DNA of 55,640 bases from Betaproteobacteria bacterium (GTDB taxonomy: Bacteria > Pseudomonadota > Gammaproteobacteria > Burkholderiales > WYBJ01). The position numbers and the translations under genes were made by a program. Shown here piece by piece: positions 38,423 through 47,055 of the stretch. The stretch's first letter is position 1; each line of letters begins with the position of its first letter. The DNA is taken from contig WHTS01000027.1 in assembly GCA_009377585.1 (NCBI GenBank), positions 6,774-62,413 on the forward strand, in the 5' to 3' direction. Below the pieces are notes generated by a model that was not told the origin of the DNA, did no database searches, and worked only from the letters and a program-made list of their open reading frames with translations.

Positions 38423-38532
38423 CGTCATTCCCGTGAAAACGGGAATCCAGAACGATTGAGATTCAAACCTCTGGATTCCCGCCTGCGCGGGAATGACGGC
38501 TCACTGACCCTTCATTTCCCGCGCAGGCGGCA
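38423..38532. repeat. Palindromic (REP-like) repeats, copy 4 cluster
   Basis: Three related units: 38423-38450 (core ATTCCCGTGAAAACGGGAAT), 38470-38498 (inverted orientation, core ATTCCCGCCTGCGCGGGAAT) and a degenerate third at 38511-38532. They occupy most of the 310-bp gap between the Old Yellow Enzyme gene and the next Bug receptor. Nothing else is recognised in that gap. Confidence 0.78.
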
Positions 38533-38651
38533 ATGCTCGAGGAGCGCAGTCCAGGAAGTGGGCTTCGCTCGCCAGACTGGAAGCGGTGGCAATATAGCCT
38601 CGCGCACCAGGCACGAAAGGCCGGCGCGGATTCGAGAACCAGGAGGAGGTC

Positions 38652-39629
38652 ATGCGAACACCATTCAAAGGAGTCGTTCCGATCCTGGCTGCAGCGTCGT
38701 TGGGGGTCCTGTGCAGCGTCGCCCAGGCGCAACAGAGCTATCCGAACCGGCCGATCCGCTTCATCACGCCCTACGCCCCCGGCGGCAGCACGACGGTGAA
38801 TGCCCGGCTGGTGGGTCGGCACCTCACCGAACGCTGGGGCCAGAACGTGATCGTCGACAACCGCCCCGGTGGCAACACCGTGATCGGCACCGAGTTGCTG
38901 GCGAAGTCGCCGCCCGATGGCTACACCATCCTGCTCACGCCGAGCACCCACTCCATCTTGCCGATGCTGATGAAGACGCCCTACGACCCGGTCAAGGATT
39001 TCGCGCCGGTCGCAGGGATCGGCGTCAGCCCCCAGGTGCTGGTGCTCAATCCGGGGGTGCCTGCCAACACGGTCCAGGAGCTCATCGCCCTGGCCAAGGC
39101 CAAGCCGGGCCAGCTCAACTTCGCGTCGTCCGGTGCCGGCGGGCCGACGCATATCTCCGGCGAGATGTTCAATGTGCTCGCCGGCGTGAAGACGCAGCAC
39201 ATTCCTTACAAGGGCGGAGGGCCGGCGACCATCGATCTGATCGGCGGCCACGTGCAGATGTTCTACTCGGTGCCGATCAACATCATCGGCCACGTGCAAA
39301 GCGGCAAGCTCAAGGCCATCGCGGTGTCGGGCAGGAGCCGCGTGAACGCCTTGCCGCAGACGCCGACATTCGCCGAAGCCGGACTGCCCGGTTTCGACAT
39401 CGTGACCTGGAACGGAGTGGTCGCACCCGCCGGCACGCCGAAGGCGATCGTCGACAAACTGTCCGCGGAAATCGGCGCGCTGCTCGCCATGCCGAGCACC
39501 CGGGAGAAGCTCGCCAGCATGGGGACCACTCCGCTGATCCTCACCCCCGAGGCGTTCGCTGCGATGATCAAGTCGGAGATCGTCATGTACGCGAAGGTCA
39601 TCAAGGCGGCCAATCTCAGGATCGACTGA
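38652..39629 (+). CDS. Bug/TctC-family substrate-binding protein
   Basis: A 325-residue periplasmic receptor with AGGAGGAGG before its ATG. The signal peptide ends near CSVAQAQ. Landmarks are YPNRPIRFITPYAPGGSTTV, DNRPGGNTVIGTELL, IPYKGGGPATIDLIGG and TPTFAEAGLPGFD. It belongs with the receptor at 33442 by its PGGSTT and RPGGNT variants. The MDR oxidoreductase downstream (168 bp) may be co-regulated. Confidence 0.92.
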   Translation: MRTPFKGVVPILAAASLGVLCSVAQAQQSYPNRPIRFITPYAPGGSTTVNARLVGRHLTERWGQNVIVDNRPGGNTVIGTELLAKSPPDGYTILLTPSTHSILPMLMKTPYDPVKDFAPVAGIGVSPQVLVLNPGVPANTVQELIALAKAKPGQLNFASSGAGGPTHISGEMFNVLAGVKTQHIPYKGGGPATIDLIGGHVQMFYSVPINIIGHVQSGKLKAIAVSGRSRVNALPQTPTFAEAGLPGFDIVTWNGVVAPAGTPKAIVDKLSAEIGALLAMPSTREKLASMGTTPLILTPEAFAAMIKSEIVMYAKVIKAANLRID

Positions 39630-39796
39630 GGAACGGACGCACGCGGCCGCGCGCTCCCCCGGCTGGGCCGCACCTTCGCTCGCGGCATGCAGCCGCTCTT
39701 GTCGTCATCGGGCTATGTTCGGGGAAATTTTCTCGGGCGCATAATCGCTGGACCGTCGTCGGACGACGGGGAATCGCAACCACAAGGAGATGCGCG

Positions 39797-40810
39797 ATGT
39801 GGCGCTATCGGCTCGGCGCGCTCGGCAGCCTCGACGCATTGGAACGGGTCGACGTGCCGGAACCGCGACCGGGAGATCGCGAAGTCGTCGTGCGCGTGCG
39901 CGCGTGCTCGCTCAATCACCGCGATCTCAACATCGTTTCCGGCACGTATTCCCGCGTCGGCCTCAAACCGGGCGCCATCCCCCTTTCCGACGGTGCGGGG
40001 GAGGCGGTCGCGGTGGGCCGAGGCGTCACCCGCTGGCAGGTCGGCGATCGGGTGGCGCCGATCTTCGTGCAGCGCTGGCTGGGCGGCAATCTGCAGCCCG
40101 AGTACATGCCCTCGGCGCTCGGCGGGCCGAGCGACGGTGTGCTGGCCGAGCAGATCGTGTTGAACGAAGAAGGGCTGGTGCGCGTGCCGTCGCACCTGAG
40201 CTTCGAGCAGGCGGCGACCTTGCCGTGCGCGGCGGTTACTGCCTGGAACGCTGTGTTTGAGCGCGGCGGCTTGCGTGCAGGCCAGACTCTGGTGACGCTC
40301 GGCAGCGGCGGGGTGTCGTTGTTCGCCGCCCAGTTCGGATTGATGGCCGGGGCGCGCGTGATCGCAACCACGGGATCGGCGGCCAAGGTGGCACGCCTGC
40401 ACGCGCTCGGCGTGAGCGAGGTCATCGACTACCAGGCCACGCCCGACTGGGATGCGCGCGTGTGCGAGCTCACCGGGGGCCGGGGAGCGGACCTCGTAGT
40501 CGAGGTCGGCGGTCCGGGTTCGCTCGCCAGGTCGATCGCCGCCATCCGCTATTGCGGTCACATCAGCGCGGTGGGCAATCTGGCCGGCAAGGGGACCATC
40601 GATCCCGGGGCGCTGTTCGTCAAGCGCGCTTCGATGTGCGGCATCCAGGTCGGCAGCCGCGACATGTTCGAGGACATGAACCGGGCGATCGAGGTGGCGA
40701 AGCTCGAGCCGGTGATCGACCGCGTGTTCGACTTCACCGAGGCCCGCGCCGCCTACGAGTACCTGGAAAGCGCCAAGCACTTCGGCAAGGTCGTGATCCG
40801 AGTGGCATAG
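39797..40810 (+). CDS. Zinc-independent alcohol dehydrogenase-like MDR oxidoreductase
   Basis: A 337-residue medium-chain reductase. I chose ATG 39797 with AAGGAG upstream; the ATG at 39790 is out of frame. The N-terminal CSLNHRDLNIVSGTY segment is the quinone-reductase version of the ADH active site, with Asn-His-Arg-Asp instead of zinc ligands. The cofactor motif is LVTLGSGGVSLFAAQFG. No structural-zinc cysteine cluster is seen. It is distinct from the oxidoreductase at 36071. The DNA ligase gene follows after 39 bp and may be co-transcribed, although a functional link is not obvious. Confidence 0.88.
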   Translation: MWRYRLGALGSLDALERVDVPEPRPGDREVVVRVRACSLNHRDLNIVSGTYSRVGLKPGAIPLSDGAGEAVAVGRGVTRWQVGDRVAPIFVQRWLGGNLQPEYMPSALGGPSDGVLAEQIVLNEEGLVRVPSHLSFEQAATLPCAAVTAWNAVFERGGLRAGQTLVTLGSGGVSLFAAQFGLMAGARVIATTGSAAKVARLHALGVSEVIDYQATPDWDARVCELTGGRGADLVVEVGGPGSLARSIAAIRYCGHISAVGNLAGKGTIDPGALFVKRASMCGIQVGSRDMFEDMNRAIEVAKLEPVIDRVFDFTEARAAYEYLESAKHFGKVVIRVA

Positions 40811-40849
40811 CGGCTGGCGTCGATCGGACGTTCGGGCGCAAGGGGGCGC

Positions 40850-42412
40850 ATGGCGCTGTTCGCCGAGCTTGTCGCGACATCGCGCGAGGTGGCCGCGACC
40901 TCGAGCCGCCTGGCGAAGATCCGCGCGCTGGCCGCCTTTCTGCGCACGCTCGCACCGGACGAGATCCCGATTGCGATCGCTTTCCTCAGCGGCGAGACGC
41001 GGCAGGGCAGGCTGGGCATCGCCTACGCCGCGCTGCGCGATCTCGAACCGGGCAGCGCGCCGTCGGAACCGGCTTTGACCCTGCCGGACGTGGATGCCGC
41101 CTTTGCCGAGCTCGCATCGGCGAGCGGCAAAGGCTCCGCGACGACGCGCGCGCAATCCTTGAGCGCACTGTTCGCACGCGCGACCGCGCCGGAGCGCGAT
41201 TTTCTCGCCCGGCTGGTCGTCGGCGAGCTGCGCCAGGGCGCGCTGAAAGGGATCATGGCCGATGCGGTCGCGGCTGCGGCAGACCTGCCCGCGGCCTCGG
41301 TGCGCAGAGCCGCGATGTTCGCTGGCGGCATGCAAGAAGTGGCGCACGTCGCGCTGACGGAAGGCGCGGCCGGGTTGGAGCGCTTTTCCATCCGCCTCAT
41401 GCGGCCGGTCCTGCCGATGCTGTCGCAGCCCGCGCAGGACACCGACGAGGCATTGCAGCGGCTCGGCACGGCGGCCTTCGAGTGGAAGCTCGATGGCGCA
41501 CGCGTGCAGGCGCACAAGTCCGGATCGGAGGTGCGCATCTATACGCGCAACCTCAACGACGTGACCGATCGCGTGCCCGAGATCGTCGAGGCCGTGCGCG
41601 GCCTGCACGCGGCAGCGCTGATCCTCGATGGCGAGGCGATCGCGCTCAAGGCGGACGGAACGCCGCACGCGTTCCAGACCACCATGCGCCGCTTCGGCCG
41701 CAGGCTCGAGGTCGAAGCGATGCGGCGCGGGGTGCCGCTTTCCGTGTATTTCTTCGACTGCTTGCTGTGCGATGCCGACGTCCTGATGGACCATGCCGCC
41801 GCGGGGCGCTTCGAAGCGTTGCAGCGCGCGCTGCCGGAGGATTTGATCGTGCCGCGCATCGTCACCAGCGATCGCGAGCAAGCCGCGCGCTTCTTCGATG
41901 ATGCGCTCGCGCACCGGCATGAAGGCGTCATGGCCAAGGCGCTCGACCAGCCGTACGAGGCGGGAAGGCCCGGCGCGGGCTGGCTCAAGATCAAGCGCCC
42001 GAACACGCTGGACCTGGTGGTGCTCGCGGCCGAATGGGGCAACGGCCGCCGCCAAGGGTGGCTATCGAACCTGCACCTGGGCGCGCGCGATCCGCAGCAC
42101 GGCGGCTTCGTCATGCTGGGGAAGACGTTCAAGGGATTGACCGACGAAATGCTCGCGTGGCAGACGCGCGAGTTCCTGAGCCGTGAAGCGAGCCGAGACG
42201 CCTACACCGTGTACGTGCGACCCGAGATCGTGGTGGAAGTGGCGTTCAACGAAATCCAGGAAAGCAGCCAGTACCCGGGCGGGCTGGCATTGCGCTTCGC
42301 GCGCGTCAAAACCTACCGCCCGGACAAGCGGGCCGACGAGGCGGACACCATCCAGACCGTGCGGCGCATCCATGCCGGTCAGGCAGGAGAAGTGAGCGAC
42401 CGCGGGACATAG
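40850..42412 (+). CDS. ATP-dependent DNA ligase
   Basis: A 520-residue ligase that seals nicks by way of a lysyl-AMP intermediate. An N-terminal helical DNA-binding domain (about 1-195) is followed by the nucleotidyltransferase domain. Motif I is EWKLDGAR with the adenylated lysine at residue 213. Motif III is LILDGEAIAL, motif IV is EGVMAKAL, motif V is WLKIKRPNTLDLVV, and an OB-fold domain ends in RFARVKTYRPDK. The architecture matches the standalone bacterial/archaeal LigB type rather than LigD, and no Ku or polymerase domain accompanies it. It supplements the usual NAD-dependent LigA in such bacteria. Confidence 0.93.
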   Translation: MALFAELVATSREVAATSSRLAKIRALAAFLRTLAPDEIPIAIAFLSGETRQGRLGIAYAALRDLEPGSAPSEPALTLPDVDAAFAELASASGKGSATTRAQSLSALFARATAPERDFLARLVVGELRQGALKGIMADAVAAAADLPAASVRRAAMFAGGMQEVAHVALTEGAAGLERFSIRLMRPVLPMLSQPAQDTDEALQRLGTAAFEWKLDGARVQAHKSGSEVRIYTRNLNDVTDRVPEIVEAVRGLHAAALILDGEAIALKADGTPHAFQTTMRRFGRRLEVEAMRRGVPLSVYFFDCLLCDADVLMDHAAAGRFEALQRALPEDLIVPRIVTSDREQAARFFDDALAHRHEGVMAKALDQPYEAGRPGAGWLKIKRPNTLDLVVLAAEWGNGRRQGWLSNLHLGARDPQHGGFVMLGKTFKGLTDEMLAWQTREFLSREASRDAYTVYVRPEIVVEVAFNEIQESSQYPGGLALRFARVKTYRPDKRADEADTIQTVRRIHAGQAGEVSDRGT

Positions 42413-42499
42413 GCTCTCTGCACCAAGCTTGCTGCCTCTATTGAAGGCTGCACGCATGGCGCGATCGGACGGCGATCGAACTGCGCCAGTGCCCTCCGC

Positions 42500-42982
42500 T
42501 CAAGCTGCGCTGTTGCTGACGGGCCGCAGCGCGGGAGGCAGATGGGCGGGCCGCTCCACGTTCACCGTACCGATCTTGCCCGGCACCGAGACTTCCAGCG
42601 TCTCCTTGTCCTCGGAGGCATACACCTCGTTGTGCCGCACGCCGCCCGGCACGAAGAGCGAGTCGCCCGCACCGAACGTTCCGACCGTGCCGTCCTCGAA
42701 CTCGAGCACGATCGTTCCCTTGAGGACGTAGACGAACTGCATCTCGCACGTGTGGTAGTGCCAGCCAGTCGGCTCCAGCATGCCGGCGATGGCCATGGAA
42801 TGGTAAGCGCGCATGCGCCCGCCGCTTGCGCCTTCCAGGCCGAGATCGCGGTACTTGAAAAAGGGGCGCCGCCCCGGGGAAAACGGCGTCGCAGCGACGA
42901 AAGACTTGAGGAGCCGTATCGGCTCCTGTGGTGCCGGGCTGGCGGCTTCTCCGGTCGAGGTTGCCTGAGCGTTCGTATCCAT
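42500..42982 (-). CDS. Cupin-domain protein
   Basis: A 160-residue single-cupin protein. The metal-binding motif 1 is GWHYHTCEMQFVYVLKG, supplying two histidines and a glutamate, and motif 2 is PGGVRHNEV, supplying the third histidine. The start has GAGGAG upstream. The disordered Thr/Ala/Pro-rich N-terminus is about 20 residues. Such cupins can be dioxygenases, isomerases or small-molecule sensors; the sequence does not decide. Its 5' end lies just outside the RAYT inverted-repeat unit. Confidence 0.85.
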   Translation of the reverse strand: MDTNAQATSTGEAASPAPQEPIRLLKSFVAATPFSPGRRPFFKYRDLGLEGASGGRMRAYHSMAIAGMLEPTGWHYHTCEMQFVYVLKGTIVLEFEDGTVGTFGAGDSLFVPGGVRHNEVYASEDKETLEVSVPGKIGTVNVERPAHLPPALRPVSNSAA

Positions 42983-43000
42983 AGCAGTCTCCTCGCTTGT

Positions 43001-44007
43001 CGAAAAGGGGCCAGGCTCGCATTTTTGCGTAGTGACTGCAACTATAGTGGGCCAATGTCTGGACGGCCATGCACAAGGCCCAAAGGAGAAGTTGGCTTTT
43101 GTGCGTCCGCAGCCGTACCGACTTCGGGTTGACGCTTGCGCGGTCGGCCACGCGGCCGGGCTTCACGCCGCCGCCCAGTTGCTCGTTCGATCATGTCATA
43201 GAGGCGAGCGTCGCCGAGGGGTTGGCCTTGGTCCAGGGCGATGCGGATGTCAGCAATGACGTTCTGGTCGAGTGCCTGGCGAAACAATTCGCGATAAGCC
43301 TCTCGCCGCGCTTCGGCTTTGAGACCCAGCGCCAAGTACTCGGATCGAGGAGAAAGCAAAGGATTCGGTTGACCGAACGCGTGATGTCGATAGCTGCTCC
43401 AGCGGTAGTGTGCGGGGTCCTCGACCATCGCTGCGCGCACTGGATTGAGTTCGATGTAGCGCTGGCATGCGATGAAGTACGTTTCGGTTTGGACGATCGA
43501 GGACTTGTAACGGCTATCCCAGAGGGTGCCGGTGCGCCGATAGGAACGATTGATGTACTGGACGTAGCGCCTGCCAAGAGAGATGACGAGCTCGGGTATG
43601 GCGTGGGCATCACTGGGGGTGAGCAGCAGGTGCACGTGGTTGGTCATAAGGACGTAGGCGTGAAGCGTGGTCGCGGTAGCGATCAGAGCCTCGTTTAGCC
43701 AGTGAAGATAGCAGTGGTAATCTCTTTCGAAGAAGAAACACGGTTCGCGGTTGTGGCCGCGCTGGACTATGTGCAGCGGGACGCCAGGAAGATGAACGCG
43801 AGGTTGGCGAGGCATGATCGTGGAATCGAAGCTGAGTTCGATCGCCGGCATCATGACAAGGGATGGAGACAAATGAGAATAGCGCGATGGTTCTAGGCGT
43901 TGGTTGGTGCTGGCGGTGGTTACCCGGTCGTTGGTGGGCTTAAACGAAGGGTAACTTGGGAAGCTCGCACGAAAAATCCGAAAAAATTCGAGCCTGGCCC
44001 CTTTTCA
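43001..44007. mobile_element. RAYT transposase unit bounded by inverted repeats
   Basis: The left edge (43001-43029) reads CGAAAAGGGGCCAGGCTCGC followed by ATTTTTGCG. The right edge (about 43971-44007) carries its reverse complement, with an exact 18-nt match (CGAGCCTGGCCCCTTTTC) and an A-rich flank. The transposase gene lies between them on the minus strand. This is the arrangement of a REP-associated tyrosine transposase with its own repeats at both ends, about 1.0 kb in total. Confidence 0.75.
43042..43815 (-). CDS. REP-associated tyrosine transposase (RAYT, Y1/HUH-type)
   Basis: A 257-residue single-strand-specific transposase of the TnpA-REP group, which nicks and mobilises REP hairpins. 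The start is placed at ATG 43815 (MPRQPRVHLPG), the family's usual beginning, although the ribosome site is weak. The HUH motif is T-N-H-V-H with His60 and His62. The catalytic tyrosine is Tyr120 in CQRYIELNPVRA. A basic C-terminus (GRRREARPRGRPRKRQ) follows and is longer than in short RAYTs. It sits inside the inverted-repeat unit. Confidence 0.9.
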   Translation of the reverse strand: MPRQPRVHLPGVPLHIVQRGHNREPCFFFERDYHCYLHWLNEALIATATTLHAYVLMTNHVHLLLTPSDAHAIPELVISLGRRYVQYINRSYRRTGTLWDSRYKSSIVQTETYFIACQRYIELNPVRAAMVEDPAHYRWSSYRHHAFGQPNPLLSPRSEYLALGLKAEARREAYRELFRQALDQNVIADIRIALDQGQPLGDARLYDMIERATGRRREARPRGRPRKRQPEVGTAADAQKPTSPLGLVHGRPDIGPL

Positions 44008-44009
44008 GT

Positions 44010-44423
44010 GCCTCCGCCGAGGAGAAGCGAAGAATCAGGTACTCAGAATTCGCGCATGCTTATGTGATTGAGCGCCGCGAAAGCGATCACTTGAGGACAT
44101 TCCCGGGAACTAAGGTCTGGTTACTCTATCCAGATGGGAAAGTACAAACAGATACCATCAGGTACGCTCCTTCGCTACGGCTCACGTTCGGATGGGTGCT
44201 TACCCGCGCAGGTTGGCTGTATGCATCGCGTACTGGGCGGACCTTAACCGATATAGGGACCGCAGGTATTTATCTGGTGAAGGAAGGCTCCACACAACGA
44301 CTGATCGCCGGATTTGCCCAGCCGCCGGCTGCCTCTCCGGACGGTTGCAAAGCCGCCTCCATAGTGCAGGACCCACGCGCTGACATTCGCTTGCCGACCT
44401 TACGAATCATCCAGTTTTGCTAG
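44010..44423 (+). pseudogene. Truncated 3' gene fragment of unknown function
   Basis: An open frame of about 137 residues that begins inside or immediately after the RAYT right repeat. It lacks a credible start and ribosome site of its own; the frame extends upstream only through repeat sequence. The protein-like part contains FPGTKVWLLYPDGKVQTD, GWVLTRAGWLYASR and SPDGCKAASIVQD. It resembles the C-terminus of repeat-type (beta-propeller-like) hypothetical proteins. Base composition is less GC-rich than the neighbours. The likeliest reading is a gene whose 5' part was lost when the RAYT unit inserted; a small novel gene is the alternative. Confidence 0.45.
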
Positions 44424-44538
44424 AGAAAGGAACTGGATCGCCCCGGTTCCTCGGAGAACTCCGGGTTCGAGTCAGGCTGCCATCGGCAGCAGACTCGTGG
44501 ACTGAAAGCTTCGAGCTCGGCCGGATCGTCCGGCGCGC

Positions 44539-45567
44539 TCAGCTCGATCCGGTCGACAGCCCCGCCTGCCGAATGATGCGGCTCCATTTCTCGACTTCCG
44601 AGCGAACGAGCTGCGCGAATTGGGCGGGAGTGCCGCCGGCCGGCAATGTGCCTGCGGCCGTCATCCGCTCGCGCACTTCGGGCATGCCGAGCACGCGGTT
44701 GATGTCCCGATTGAGCCGCTCGACCAGCGCGGGCGGCGTGCCCGCAGCGGCGCAGACGCCATACCATCCGTTCACTTCGTACGAGGCGAGCTTGGCTGCT
44801 TCCTGCAGGGTCGGGATCTCGGGCGCGCCGGCGGCGCGCTCGGTCGAGGTCACTGCGAGCGCGCGCACCTTGCCTGCTGCGAGCAGCGGCTGTGCCGACA
44901 TGCGGCTCGTGAACAGCATGGCGATATGGCCGCCGGCGACGTCCGAAAGCGCGGGTGCGGCACCCTTGTACGGCACGTGCGTAATGCGAATCCGTGTCTG
45001 CGCGGCGAGCAGCTCGCCGGCGAGATGAAGCACGCTGCCCACGCCGGAGGAACCGTAGGTCACGGCGCCCGGCCTGGATTTCGCGAGCGCGATCAGCTCG
45101 GGCACGGAGCGGACCGGCAGGCTTGGGTTGATCACGAGCAGATACGGCTGCGATACCACCTGACCGATGTGGGCAAAATCCTTCACCAGGTCGATTGGCG
45201 CCTTGTTGCCGAGCAGCGCGGCGTTGGTGGCATGGCTTACGATCATCATGCCGAGCGTATGGCCGTCCGCCGCCGAGCGAGCGATCGCGCTCAAGCCGAT
45301 CGCGCCGCTCGCGCCCGGGCGGTTTTCGACCACAACCGTCTGTCCCCAGGCTGCCGTGAGCTTCTGCGCGATCAGGCGCGCGACGATGTCGGTGCTGGCG
45401 CCCGGTGAGAACGGAACGATCAGCGTCACCACCCGGTTGGGATAGGCGCTGGCTTCCGTCTGGGCGAGTGCAGGTTGCGCTGCGGCCAGTACCAACGCGG
45501 GAACGGTCCACCTCCGAACTCCGCGCTGTCGCTTGCGCGGAACACGACTCGACGCCAGCGTGATCAT
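44539..45567 (-). CDS. Bug/TctC-family substrate-binding protein
   Basis: A 342-residue periplasmic receptor. I chose ATG 45567 with AGGAG 7 nt upstream; it overlaps the stop of the monooxygenase gene by 4 nt (ATGA). An Arg-rich n-region precedes a signal peptide that ends near AQPALAQ. Landmarks are YPNRVVTLIVPFSPGASTDI (Ala replaces the second Gly of PGG), ENRPGASGAIGLSAIA, VPYKGAAPALSDVAGGH and IPTLQEAAKLASYE. Coupling to the monooxygenase implies that the receptor delivers that enzyme's substrate or a precursor. Confidence 0.92.
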   Translation of the reverse strand: MITLASSRVPRKRQRGVRRWTVPALVLAAAQPALAQTEASAYPNRVVTLIVPFSPGASTDIVARLIAQKLTAAWGQTVVVENRPGASGAIGLSAIARSAADGHTLGMMIVSHATNAALLGNKAPIDLVKDFAHIGQVVSQPYLLVINPSLPVRSVPELIALAKSRPGAVTYGSSGVGSVLHLAGELLAAQTRIRITHVPYKGAAPALSDVAGGHIAMLFTSRMSAQPLLAAGKVRALAVTSTERAAGAPEIPTLQEAAKLASYEVNGWYGVCAAAGTPPALVERLNRDINRVLGMPEVRERMTAAGTLPAGGTPAQFAQLVRSEVEKWSRIIRQAGLSTGSS

Positions 45568-46835
45568 GCCTGTACTCCTGTCGATGCGCGCCTCGTCCGG
45601 TTCGCGTCCACGAGCGCCATCAGCTCCGGAATGTCGCGCAGCCGCCGGCCGGTCTCGTGCATCATGAAGACCGGATCGTGGTGGCGTTCCAGCTCGGTCC
45701 ATGTCTGCGGCGGCTTGGTGGCTTGTGCGCCGAGATGCGCGCCGACCCGCCGCGCGCGTGCGATCACGCGCGCACCGAAGGCTTGCTGGCGTTCGTTGTA
45801 GCGCGCGAGGGCGGTATCGATGTCGGTCGATTCGACCAGCGCATCGGCAAGGCACTCCGCATCCAGCGCCGCCTTCGTGACGCCCATGCCGACGTGCGGC
45901 CGGGCGACGAACGCGGCGTCGCCCAGGATCGCGGCGCGCCCGCCCACGATGCGCGGCGATTCGAGATCGATGATCGCCTGGAAGAACGGCTGCGTGGTGA
46001 GCTCGATCACCTGGACACACTGCGGCGCAAGGGCCTTGCAGGCAGCCGCGACCATGGCGGCGATCGCCTGCGGCCGGATCAGCGCCGGCGCGATGGCCGT
46101 GCCGTGGCAGAAGCCGGTCGCGTCGGTGCAGAGATTCGCCAGTTCCTGGGCGTCTACCGGGTGATACCAGACCCAGTTGTACGAGCGATGCCCGGGGCGC
46201 ACATCGTTGTTCGGGCCCGGCACGGGATAGGCCGTCATCGCGTCGCCGTCGGGATAGCAGACGACGTTGTGCATGAAGATTTCTTCGTGCAGCTCCGCGG
46301 GCAGGGCTGCCTCGGGAACCAGCCCTCGCCAGGCGACGTAACCCGCGTATTGCGGCTCCACGTCGGGCAGGATCTGCGCGCGCACGGTGGAGCGGATGCC
46401 GTCGGCGCCGACGATCAGATCGCCGCGTGCGACCGTGCCGTCGGTGAAATGCGCTGTTATGCCCGACGCATCGTCGGTGAAGGACGCGAGCGACTTGTCG
46501 AAGTGATAGTCTTCGGCGGGAAACGCGTCCTTGAGCGCGCGGTAGAGCCGGCCCCAGGAGCTGAGGATGCGCGGTCGCGGGATGCGGTGCAGGCGCTTGC
46601 CGCTGCGGTCCACGCAGGTGCGCGATTCGGGATGCACGCCGATGGAGGCGTCGACCTCGACGCCGACGCGATGCATGATCTCGAGCAGCTCCTCGTGCGT
46701 GCCGATACCGGCGCCGCGGCTGGCGAGATCGTCGCTCACGCGCTCGAACACCTGCACCTGCCAGCCGATCGAGCGCAGGAGATTCGCCGCGAGCAATCCG
46801 CCCAGCGAGCCTCCGATGACCAAAGCTTGCGGCAT
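45564..46835 (-). CDS. FAD-dependent aromatic monooxygenase (2,6-dihydroxypyridine hydroxylase-like)
   Basis: A 423-residue flavoprotein hydroxylase. I chose ATG 46835 (MPQALVIGG) with AGGAGG 9 nt upstream. The N-terminal FAD motif is VIGGSLGGLLAANLLRSIGW, the DG motif is VGADGIRSTVRAQ, and the third motif is AAILGDAAFVARPHVGMGVT. The GGSLGGL form and the SWGRLYRALKDAFP segment resemble the 2,6-dihydroxypyridine 3-hydroxylase group. Such enzymes use NAD(P)H and oxygen to hydroxylate electron-rich rings. The exact substrate is inference. It is translationally coupled to a Bug receptor. Confidence 0.87.
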   Translation of the reverse strand: MPQALVIGGSLGGLLAANLLRSIGWQVQVFERVSDDLASRGAGIGTHEELLEIMHRVGVEVDASIGVHPESRTCVDRSGKRLHRIPRPRILSSWGRLYRALKDAFPAEDYHFDKSLASFTDDASGITAHFTDGTVARGDLIVGADGIRSTVRAQILPDVEPQYAGYVAWRGLVPEAALPAELHEEIFMHNVVCYPDGDAMTAYPVPGPNNDVRPGHRSYNWVWYHPVDAQELANLCTDATGFCHGTAIAPALIRPQAIAAMVAAACKALAPQCVQVIELTTQPFFQAIIDLESPRIVGGRAAILGDAAFVARPHVGMGVTKAALDAECLADALVESTDIDTALARYNERQQAFGARVIARARRVGAHLGAQATKPPQTWTELERHHDPVFMMHETGRRLRDIPELMALVDANRTRRASTGVQA

Positions 46836-46884
46836 TGATTCACTCCTCCTGGCCTTCACCGCCGCCCGAAGGCGGTCAAGGCAT

Positions 46885-47045
46885 CGTCATTGCCGTGAAA
46901 CGAAAGTCCACGGTTGGTCGCATCATCCTGGACTCCCGCTTGCGCGGGAGTGACGGCACGGCGGTCTGTTACAGGGTCATTCCCGTGAAAACGGGAATCC
47001 AGCATCGGATGCGAAAATCCTGGACTCCGCCTGCGCGGCAGCGAG
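46885..47045. repeat. Palindromic (REP-like) repeat cluster, copy 5
   Basis: Four related units, two degenerate: near 46889, 46927-46956 (core ACTCCCGCTTGCGCGGGAGT), 46976-47002 (core ATTCCCGTGAAAACGGGAAT) and near 47019-47045. They fill the gap between the end of the UGSC selenoprotein gene and the monooxygenase gene, both on the minus strand. Confidence 0.78.
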
Positions 47046-47055
47046 GCGCTGCGAT

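Noticed and set aside
38408-39796. Upstream extension of the MDR oxidoreductase frame
   Set aside because: It overlaps a clear Bug receptor gene in another frame and encodes low-complexity Arg/Gly-rich sequence.
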